DNA of 6,198 nucleotides from CALJGI01 sp047618115. GTDB lineage: Bacteria > Pseudomonadota > Gammaproteobacteria > Pseudomonadales > Halieaceae. Where the stretch lies: positions 1 to 6,198 of the forward strand of contig JBLHKV010000231.1 in assembly GCA_047618115.1 (NCBI GenBank), written 5' to 3'. The translations under genes were made by a program, and so were the position numbers. Under the pieces are notes generated by a model. It was given only the letters and a program-made list of their open reading frames with translations, had not been told where the DNA came from and did no database searches. The stretch's first letter is position 1. Every line of letters starts with the position of its first letter. Below are positions 1 through 5,415 of this stretch, piece after piece.

Positions 1-299
1 AGTTCGCGAACTGCGCTACCCACTTGATCAACCGCGCACAAACCCAACTTATTGTGCTGCCACACCTCACCAGATTCCGATCGAGGCGACAACTGGCGCC
101 AATCGACTTCAGATTCTGGCTGTGGAAATTCCGCAACCAGTTTATCGACCACGCCAGCCGACACAAAGTCTTTCAGCATAATATGTGGATAAGGCTCCGC
201 GGTGCGATAGTTATCCGCCTCTCTGCTAGCCAGATCGGGAAGGCTTCCAAAGTCCAACAGCAGTGGTGCGGATAAAAAATCGGTTGCGCTAGCATTCAT
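1..299 (-). CDS. 2OG-Fe(II) oxygenase, prolyl-4-hydroxylase type, N-terminal part (cut by window edge)
   Basis: An open minus-strand frame starts at the ATG at 299-297 and runs off the left edge with 99 complete codons. The protein begins MNASATDFLSAPLLLDFG. At residues 36-59 it reads PYPHIMLKDF and then VDKLVAEFP. This matches the usual opening of bacterial prolyl-4-hydroxylase-like 2OG-Fe(II) oxygenases (a P-[FY]-P-H-hydrophobic strand, then 'DF(L/V)...L..EFP'), followed by a D-W at 66-67 and an N-K-L at 83-85, also typical. The catalytic HxD...H residues would lie in the missing part, so activity cannot be confirmed. Such enzymes use iron and 2-oxoglutarate to hydroxylate a substrate and often sit in polysaccharide or secondary-metabolite loci. 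The gene follows the sulfatase by 90 bp in the same orientation, so co-transcription is plausible. No clear Shine-Dalgarno precedes the ATG. An in-frame TTG at 326-324 is a less likely alternative start, since the family similarity does not extend there. Confidence 0.72.
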   Translation of the reverse strand, partial: MNASATDFLSAPLLLDFGSLPDLASREADNYRTAEPYPHIMLKDFVSAGVVDKLVAEFPQPESEVDWRQLSPRSESGEVWQHNKLGLCAVDQVGSAVRE

Positions 300-314
300 T
301 TTTTCAGGAGATTC

Positions 315-328
315 TTTTGTCGACAAAA
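315..328. promoter_or_regulatory. perfect 14-bp palindrome upstream of the oxygenase gene
   Basis: The sequence ttttgtcgacaaaa equals its own reverse complement over all 14 positions. Its edge lies 15 bp upstream of the oxygenase ATG at 299, in the only gap between the two minus-strand genes. The position suits a repressor operator or a small mRNA hairpin near the ribosome-binding region. No protein is recognised for it, and a palindrome of this length can be expected by chance about once in several such windows. Confidence 0.3.
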
Positions 329-366
329 AAGTGGCCAGCGAGCCTTTGACCCGGACGGGCGGCTCG
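325..366 (-). terminator. weak hairpin plus T-tract between sulfatase and oxygenase genes
   Basis: Read on the minus strand, CGAGCC (366-361) can pair with GGCTCG (344-339). Between them is a loop holding a possible short CCC/GGG inner stem. A run of six T lies at 330-325. The T-run starts 8 nt after the stem instead of directly behind it, so this is at best a leaky intrinsic terminator or attenuator. It may also be chance. Confidence 0.2.
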
Positions 367-389
367 TAAACAGGGGCCCAAGTATAGCC

Positions 390-2198
390 TTATTGCGCCA
401 GGGGTTGAAGGCTCTCGCAAGCCGCAATAAGTTCGGGATGCCAACTATCGGCAATTTCATTGTCATCGATCACTCTGGTGGAAATAATTGGCAGTGCCGC
501 TGCACTCTCCCCGTTCATTATCAATGGCGTCTCGGGGGGAGCGTCATTGAGATGTGGGCTCACATAGTTTTGCTCACTCGATAAATTACCATCGACATAG
601 AGCTTGGCCGTACTTGGCGAGTCAATCTTGTAGAAAATTTGATTAGTCTTGGTCATTTTGGCTGTTAGTACCAGCGAAAAGCAATTATTGGTTTTTGGTA
701 GCTGCACGCTAAATTGATGGTTATCAAAGCGTATTTCGAGCTCACCGCCAGGCACGACAGTTAGATCCAGATACCCCGCCTGCGCCGCTAAGCGCAGCGG
801 TGCTATCGGCGCTATTTTAGGCAGTGCGATACTCATACCCAAAGACCATGAACCAGAAATTGGGGTGCGCCGAAATTCATCTCCCGAGTAGGCTATCCGT
901 CCATCGGACAGCGTCTCGGGCGTCAATTCGACATCGGTCACTCCCCTGCTCCAGATACGAGAGCTGGATGCCATTGCCCCAACTCGCTCAGACTGCTCAG
1001 AACCCAGGTTCTCCGGATTGCCAACCAACGCTGGGGAGCTTTTCTGCAAAATTGTAAACGTTGACACCCACAGAGAGTACAACCAATCGCCTCCGGCGGA
1101 TAACATCGCACTGCTATCCATAGCAGCATCATAGTGGCTGTACCAGAACAATGGCTCGGTGCGCTTATTGTGCAAGAGGTCTATTCCATCTACCTCGGCG
1201 GGCGTAGCTAAGTTCAGTGCCGCTGTTATTGTTGGGAAAATATCAAAGATGGCCGCAGTCTCCTCTACCACAACGCCATTGCGCCAACTATTGGGCCAGG
1301 ACAGGATAAGTGGCGTGCGGGTGCCACCTTCCTGATAGCTTACCTTCCCCCCTGGAAAAGGTAAGTTGCTCGGATACTCTTTGCTCGTACCGCCGTTATC
1401 GCTGACCACAACTATCATAGTATTGTCTAGTTGCCCTCGCTCCTTCAGTGTCGAATACAGAAGACCGATGTTGTGGTCCAACTGTGCCTTCAATGCCTGA
1501 TAGCGCCCGGCTTTAGTATCTGGAAACTGCTTTGCAAAACTGTCACCGGGTTGAATAGGTGCGTGTGGCGCATAGTAGGCCAGATACAAGAACCAGGGTT
1601 TAGTTGCCGATTTCACGACGTCCAACGCCCGTTCCGTCAGGATGTCGGTCAGGTGACCGGGGAATTCCCTTGGTGCATCGTGTTCGGTCTCCAACCAGGG
1701 ATTGCGGTAACGCGGCCAAGCGCGTTTATAGCCTGTATCGTCGTGCGGTCCGGCCAGGTATAGCTGGTTGGTGAAGCCAAACCAGTCATCAAAGCCCTGC
1801 CCCTCCGGGCGCGCGCCCCGGTATTTTTCTCCAATATGCCACTTCCCAATCATGTGGGTTTCGTAACCAGCATCGCGCAGCACCTCCGGCAGTGTTACCA
1901 CTTCGCTGGATATTCCAGCTCGCGTCGGGTGATATCCCAACGACGCCGGATACCGACCAGTCAGCAAGGCTGCTCGACTGGGAGAACAACTACTCTCGGT
2001 GTAGTGTCTGGTATATCTCATACCAATTTGTGCAAGTTGATCCAGAATTGGGGTGGGCGAGTCGGACCCGTTATTTATGGCAAGATCGTTGTAACCAAAA
2101 TCGTCCAGCATAATCAACAGTACATTAGGACGTGGGGTGCCCCCTGTGTGAACGCAGGATGACAACAAGCAAAGCAATAATAGGGTTAGTAATTTCAT
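390..2198 (-). CDS. lipoprotein sulfatase (formylglycine type) with C-terminal LamG-like domain
   Basis: This 602-residue sulfatase should hydrolyse sulfate esters, probably on a glycan. Residues 1-15 form a lipoprotein signal (M-K-L then a leucine-rich stretch) with lipobox L-S-S-C ending at Cys15. Val at +2 instead of Asp suggests outer-membrane sorting. The catalytic domain spans about 24-345 and has the metal-binding LDD at 31-33, CSPSR at 71-75 with Cys71 the residue converted to formylglycine, GRY at 81-83, GKWHIG at 118-123, PHAP at 211-214, SDNGG at 266-270 and GGK at 283-285. All key active-site positions appear intact. Residues about 450-600 are beta-rich, with a 'KLYVDGNL' strand (532-539) and a closing 'VIDDNEI' (576-582). 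This is the pattern of a LamG/concanavalin-like module, an unusual tail for a sulfatase. A separate maturation enzyme is required and none is in the window. The start is the only one that gives a complete signal peptide; no strong Shine-Dalgarno is seen. The exact substrate is unknown. Confidence 0.93.
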   Translation of the reverse strand: MKLLTLLLLCLLSSCVHTGGTPRPNVLLIMLDDFGYNDLAINNGSDSPTPILDQLAQIGMRYTRHYTESSCSPSRAALLTGRYPASLGYHPTRAGISSEVVTLPEVLRDAGYETHMIGKWHIGEKYRGARPEGQGFDDWFGFTNQLYLAGPHDDTGYKRAWPRYRNPWLETEHDAPREFPGHLTDILTERALDVVKSATKPWFLYLAYYAPHAPIQPGDSFAKQFPDTKAGRYQALKAQLDHNIGLLYSTLKERGQLDNTMIVVVSDNGGTSKEYPSNLPFPGGKVSYQEGGTRTPLILSWPNSWRNGVVVEETAAIFDIFPTITAALNLATPAEVDGIDLLHNKRTEPLFWYSHYDAAMDSSAMLSAGGDWLYSLWVSTFTILQKSSPALVGNPENLGSEQSERVGAMASSSRIWSRGVTDVELTPETLSDGRIAYSGDEFRRTPISGSWSLGMSIALPKIAPIAPLRLAAQAGYLDLTVVPGGELEIRFDNHQFSVQLPKTNNCFSLVLTAKMTKTNQIFYKIDSPSTAKLYVDGNLSSEQNYVSPHLNDAPPETPLIMNGESAAALPIISTRVIDDNEIADSWHPELIAACESLQPLAQ

Positions 2199-2260
2199 AG
2201 CGACATCATATCAACAAAATGGTCGGGTCACTGCGTCGCTGGTGCCGACCAAATCACCAC

Positions 2261-2288
2261 CGTATAATGATCGAGTACAAATTGTCAC
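2261..2288 (-). promoter_or_regulatory. possible divergent promoter for the sulfatase gene
   Basis: Read on the minus strand, GTGACA (2288-2283, 5 of 6 matches to the -35 consensus) is followed after 16 bp by TATACG (2266-2261, 4 of 6 matches to the -10). Transcription would start near 2254, giving a leader of about 55 nt before the sulfatase ATG at 2198. It would overlap the plus-strand -10 almost exactly, so the two promoters would compete. The match is modest. Confidence 0.22.
2263..2268 (+). promoter_or_regulatory. candidate -10 box (TATAAT) for the PhyH gene
   Basis: A perfect TATAAT lies 31 bp before the ATG at 2300. Transcription would start near 2275 and give a leader of about 25 nt. 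This fits a start codon at 2300 and excludes the ATGs at 2219 and 2267 for this transcript. The -35 region at about 2240-2245 (TGGTGC) is poor and there is no extended -10 TG, so an activator or a weak promoter would have to be assumed. Confidence 0.45.
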
Positions 2289-2293
2289 GATCA
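2268..2293. promoter_or_regulatory. spaced dyad TGATCG-N14-CGATCA over the PhyH leader
   Basis: The arms TGATCG (2268-2273) and CGATCA (2288-2293) are exact inverted repeats separated by 14 bp. The left arm begins on the last base of the TATAAT and the right arm reaches the weak AGG ribosome-binding bases at 2293-2295. Binding by a dimeric regulator, or a leader hairpin, could affect the PhyH gene and possibly the divergent sulfatase. The arms are only 6 bp, so chance cannot be excluded. Confidence 0.25.
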
Positions 2294-2299
2294 GGTTTT

Positions 2300-3271
2300 A
2301 TGAAAGCACTTTTTGACGCCACTGATATTCTTAATGATCCGGATGCGCTGCGAAGCAGGTTTGCGCAGGACGGATATATTTATGTGCGTGGAATCGTACC
2401 GCATACTCCACTGAAAGAACTACGAAAAGAGATCGTTGAAATTTGCGAGGACTGTGGCTGGATCAAACAGGGCACAAATCCCATGGATGCAATCACCTGG
2501 ACGCCGCCGAAACACGAAGGGGAAGAGGAATACTTTGAAGTCTATGACCAAATTCAGCGATTAGAGAGTTTTCACGCCCTGGCACACAGACCGGAACTAA
2601 GTGGACTAATGCGCACATTGCTGGATGAATCAGCCTTCCCACACCCTCTTTCCATAGCCCGACTCGTGTTTCCAGACAATGAAGCGTGGAGCACACCTCC
2701 CCACCAGGACTATATCAACAATCAGGGCACGACTGAGTTGTATGCAGTATGGATTCCTCTCTCAGACTGTCCACGTGCACTGGGTCCACTGTCGGTCCTC
2801 TCGGGCTCGCACAAACTCGGAGTATTACCGGTGGAATACGCATGGGGCCCCGGGCACCGCCAAACAAAACCACCTGCTGAATACGCCAATGGAAGCTGGC
2901 TAGGCGGCGATCTCCAGCTAGGTGACGTCATCATCTTCCACAGCATGACCATACATCAGGCACTTCCAAACAAAACGGACCGCCTGCGCCTCTCTGTCGA
3001 CTACCGCTACCAGGCAGAAAAACAGGCGATGACCGAAAACTGCCTCGTCTCCCATTTCGACCGGCAAAGCTGGGCTGATATTTATCGGGGTTGGAGTAGC
3101 ACGGATCTACAATACTATTGGAAAAACAAGAACGTTAATTTCGTGCCGTGGGACGCATCCCTGGGCAATCTACCGGAAGAGGCGTTGAAAAAAGCCCTGG
3201 CGCTGAAAAGGCTTCATACTCGCCAACGCAGTGAATTGGCCGAGAAATTTGCCGGCGACGCTAAGCAATAG
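2300..3271 (+). CDS. phytanoyl-CoA dioxygenase (PhyH) family oxygenase
   Basis: This 323-residue protein is a mononuclear Fe(II)/2-oxoglutarate oxygenase of the PhyH superfamily, expected to hydroxylate a small molecule or glycan or lipid component in the cytoplasm. The N-terminal 'FAQDGYIYVRGIV' at 21-33 is the typical PhyH opening. The iron triad is visible as H135-Q-D137 (in PPHQD) and H219 (in FHSMTIHQALPN), with R228 or R230 as the 2-oxoglutarate anchor. 'GPLSVLSGSH' at 162-171 and 'LGDVIIFHS' at 207-215 are further family hallmarks. The start at 2300 is chosen because the family similarity begins there, an AGG lies 4 nt before it, and a TATAAT lies between it and the in-frame ATG at 2219; the 27 extra residues from 2219 are basic and look like no known domain. 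The gene is divergent from the sulfatase and 162 bp ahead of the exporter operon. The substrate cannot be read from sequence, and the long C-terminus (about 245-323) may be involved in specificity. Confidence 0.9.
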   Translation: MKALFDATDILNDPDALRSRFAQDGYIYVRGIVPHTPLKELRKEIVEICEDCGWIKQGTNPMDAITWTPPKHEGEEEYFEVYDQIQRLESFHALAHRPELSGLMRTLLDESAFPHPLSIARLVFPDNEAWSTPPHQDYINNQGTTELYAVWIPLSDCPRALGPLSVLSGSHKLGVLPVEYAWGPGHRQTKPPAEYANGSWLGGDLQLGDVIIFHSMTIHQALPNKTDRLRLSVDYRYQAEKQAMTENCLVSHFDRQSWADIYRGWSSTDLQYYWKNKNVNFVPWDASLGNLPEEALKKALALKRLHTRQRSELAEKFAGDAKQ

Positions 3272-3433
3272 CTACCCCGCTCCGGAAGGCACTCGTACCC
3301 GCTGTACGAATTTGCAAAAGCAAGGTATTCGACTAAATAGCCCGCCCTTCCAGATTGCCACTGCAATATCGAACAAAGTACAATGCGCCACGATATAGCT
3401 GAGCGTAGTGGGCGTTTAATTAACCAAGAGACA
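3272..3433 (+). other. intergenic region between PhyH and exporter operon
   Basis: This 162-bp gap holds a 6-bp hairpin (TCGTAC at 3293-3298 pairing with GTACGA at 3304-3309, 5-nt loop) without a T-tract, and the promoter described at 3355-3384. No gene, RNA element or JUMPstart/ops sequence is seen. Confidence 0.5.
3355..3384 (+). promoter_or_regulatory. sigma70-type promoter of the exporter operon
   Basis: TTGCCA at 3355-3360 (5 of 6 to TTGACA) and TACAAT at 3379-3384 (5 of 6 to TATAAT) are separated by 18 bp. Transcription would start near 3391 and give a leader of about 43 nt before the permease ATG at 3434. The -10 box overlaps the upstream in-frame ATG at 3383, which therefore cannot be translated from this promoter. 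The promoter makes the permease-ATPase-methyltransferase genes a unit independent of the PhyH gene. Confidence 0.6.
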
Positions 3434-4225
3434 ATGGAACAAACAAAAACACTCACGGGCTATCTGCGCGAAAACTGGAACTTGCTAAGCTACCGAGTGT
3501 GGGCGGATCTCCGCAATGAAAGCCGACAACTTTACATCGGCTCTTTTTGGTGGATATTAGAGCCTCTGGCTCATATGTCGGTATTATACCTGGTATTTGG
3601 CGTGATTCTGCAACGCGGCGGACCGGGTTTTGTCGGGTTTTTACTGGTCGGTTTTGCCTTTTGGCGCTGGATGGACAATGCCATCAAAAAGGCTGCGCAG
3701 TCCCTTGTCACCGGCAAGGTAATACTCACCCAATTCAAGTTGCCTCACTGGTTGTTCCCACTGACTGACGTACTGTCTGCCTCAATGCGGTTTCTGGTTG
3801 TCTTGTGCCTGCTTATTCTTTTTTCGGTAATTTACAGTGGGCAATTCGGCATAGGTTATCTGGCGCTGCCGCCCCTGCTGATACTGAATCTTCTATTTAT
3901 TTATGGCCTGGGTTTACTGTTTGCCTGTATTGTTCCGTTCTTTCCCGACAGTAAGAAAATCATCGATAATCTTTTCCAACTGCTATTTTTCGCTTCTGGA
4001 ATATTCTTCGATTTTCGACAGGTCGGGGAAATAGGCGAGTTGGTACTCCGTTGGAACCCCTTTGCAGCATTCCTCGCCTGTTATCGAGATATTCTACTGG
4101 AGGGGAGTTTTCCCTCACCAGATCTCCTCGCTGCACCTGTGATTGCGACGTTTTGCGTATTGATCGCCTGTACTTTGGTCTATCGGCAGCTGCGCCTGAA
4201 ATTGCCAAAGGCGCTGCTACGATGA
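3434..4225 (+). CDS. wzm: ABC-2 type polysaccharide exporter permease (Wzm/KpsM-like)
   Basis: This 263-residue inner-membrane protein should form, as a dimer, the channel through which a lipid-linked polysaccharide is exported. About six hydrophobic segments can be read, near residues 38-58, 66-80, 112-134, 143-168, 176-194 and 228-250, the normal number for this family. Family landmarks are the amphipathic N-terminal interface segment leading into 'LYIGSFWWILEP' (33-44), 'QFKLPHWLFPL' (100-110), 'SGIFFDF' (188-194) and the C-terminal 'WNPFAAFLACYRDILLEG' (207-224). The frame is open from an ATG at 3383, but that ATG lies inside the predicted -10 box, and 263 residues is the usual family length, so the start at 3434 (weak AAGAG, 3 nt upstream) is preferred. 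The stop overlaps the ATPase start by 4 bp (ATGA), as expected for two subunits made in balance. It could serve O-antigen, capsule or another glycan; the genes given here do not decide which. Confidence 0.9.
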   Translation: MEQTKTLTGYLRENWNLLSYRVWADLRNESRQLYIGSFWWILEPLAHMSVLYLVFGVILQRGGPGFVGFLLVGFAFWRWMDNAIKKAAQSLVTGKVILTQFKLPHWLFPLTDVLSASMRFLVVLCLLILFSVIYSGQFGIGYLALPPLLILNLLFIYGLGLLFACIVPFFPDSKKIIDNLFQLLFFASGIFFDFRQVGEIGELVLRWNPFAAFLACYRDILLEGSFPSPDLLAAPVIATFCVLIACTLVYRQLRLKLPKALLR

Positions 4226-5415
4226 AAGGATCAACAAAGCAAAGCGACCCGGTACTCAGCATGAAGGGCGTGCGGCTTTACTATCCGCGTTCAAGGCAAA
4301 TATTCAGTAAGGATAGGCACTACGCGCTGGATGGCATCAATCTGGACCTGTACCGGGGGCAGACGCTGGGTATTGTCGGGCGCAATGGAGCCGGAAAAAG
4401 TTCGCTGCTAAAAATTCTTGCGGGTGTATTAAGTCCGGACGAAGGTCAGGTTATTAAGTGCTCTCCCGACCTGCGGATATCATTGCTCACCTTGCAGCTG
4501 GGCTTTCAACCACACCTGAGCGGCAGGGAAAACGCCATTCTGGCGTGCCTCTTGATGGGCATGAGCCGACATGAGGCCGACGAAATTCTGCCTGAAGTGA
4601 TTGCATTCTCCGGACTCAAAGAGGTTATTGATAACCGCGTATTGAGCTATTCCGCAGGAATGCGTGCCAGGCTCGGATTTTCCGTAGCGTACTTTACCCA
4701 GTCCGACGTCATGCTTATTGATGAAATTTTAGGTGTGGGTGACCACGAATTTAAAATCAAATCTCGCGAAGCCATTCTGTCCGCCATTCAATCCAACCGG
4801 ACGGTGGTACTGGTATCTCATGATGAACAGTCTCTTAAAGATCTCTGCGACTCGTTAATATGGATCGAACACGGTCGCACCGTGATGCAGGGGTCAACCC
4901 ATGAGGTACTGGAGACCTATCACGACTACGATCACATGGTCAGTGAGATGTCGAAAGATTTCAACATCACGCGCGAGGAATTTCGCCGTCAGCCAAGCCA
5001 CGCAAGCCCAGTAAGACAATTACAACAGTTACGCGTCGACATCATTCGCCAGCGCAAGAGCGAAACGCCCAATCAATATCTGGTTCCCGATTCAGCGGTG
5101 CGCTACCACTACCCCGGCCGGCGAGAAAGCCTGTCAACAATTGTACTCGAAGATTGCGGTAGAACTGTGTGGATTGAGAACACGCGCGAAATGCTCCGTG
5201 GCCAGGACCACGAAATTCGTAAGCTTTATCAGCAGTATGAAGATATTCTCGCCAATTTAGCTCGGCTCGCCAAAATCGACCTCTCGGCGGTTCGCCGTAC
5301 CGGCATCGCCCAACAACTGGTCGATACCATGTACCAGTTTGGCCTGGCTCACCACAAACAGCTGGATGAAACCCACTACTTCATTCCGGTACCAGTAGCC
5401 CGTCCCAATGGCTGA
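4222..5415 (+). CDS. wzt: ABC polysaccharide exporter ATPase (Wzt/KpsT-like) with unusual C-terminal extension
   Basis: This 397-residue subunit powers the permease encoded just upstream. The nucleotide-binding domain covers about 11-235: Walker A GRNGAGKSS at 53-61, Q-loop region at about 92-96 followed by the Wzt-style 'HLSGREN' (98-104), signature YSAGMRARL at 143-151, Walker B VMLIDE at 163-168 with catalytic E168, D-loop GVGD at 171-174 and the switch His200 (VSHD). The YSxGM signature and GVGD are typical of the polysaccharide/teichoic-acid exporter class. About 160 residues follow the ATPase domain. They are charged and appear mostly helical, unlike the beta-sandwich glycan-binding domain of characterised Wzt proteins. 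Residues 312-346 align without gaps to 209-243 of the same protein. The start at 4222 overlaps the permease stop (ATGA); the open frame upstream to 4051 lies within the permease gene and is not used. The stop overlaps the methyltransferase start by 8 bp. Confidence 0.92.
   Translation: MKGSTKQSDPVLSMKGVRLYYPRSRQIFSKDRHYALDGINLDLYRGQTLGIVGRNGAGKSSLLKILAGVLSPDEGQVIKCSPDLRISLLTLQLGFQPHLSGRENAILACLLMGMSRHEADEILPEVIAFSGLKEVIDNRVLSYSAGMRARLGFSVAYFTQSDVMLIDEILGVGDHEFKIKSREAILSAIQSNRTVVLVSHDEQSLKDLCDSLIWIEHGRTVMQGSTHEVLETYHDYDHMVSEMSKDFNITREEFRRQPSHASPVRQLQQLRVDIIRQRKSETPNQYLVPDSAVRYHYPGRRESLSTIVLEDCGRTVWIENTREMLRGQDHEIRKLYQQYEDILANLARLAKIDLSAVRRTGIAQQLVDTMYQFGLAHHKQLDETHYFIPVPVARPNG

Noticed and set aside
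24..275. 83-codon plus-strand open frame at the left edge
   Set aside because: It lies opposite the N-terminal part of a recognisable 2OG oxygenase gene on the minus strand and resembles no known protein.
1431..2162. Plus-strand open frames of about 70-110 codons inside the sulfatase gene
   Set aside because: They lie opposite strongly conserved sulfatase motifs, have no recognisable domains and are explained as antisense shadows.
2219..2299. N-terminal extension of the PhyH protein from the ATG at 2219
   Set aside because: The family similarity begins at the Met encoded at 2300, and a TATAAT lies between the two ATGs.
3293..3309. Hairpin after the PhyH gene as an intrinsic terminator
   Set aside because: The stem is 6 bp with mixed base content and is followed by AATTTGC, with no T-run, so termination here is not supported.
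3399..3417. ops/JUMPstart element upstream of the exporter operon
   Set aside because: The sequence around GAGCGTAGTGGGCG looks superficially similar but lacks the GGTAG core of the ops element.
4051..4221. 57-residue N-terminal extension of the exporter ATPase
   Set aside because: It lies wholly within the permease gene in another frame and has cysteine- and arginine-rich composition unlike the family; the ATGA overlap at 4222 is the normal coupled start.
3960..4262. 100-codon minus-strand open frame across the permease-ATPase junction
   Set aside because: It is antisense to two well-supported genes and has no recognisable features.
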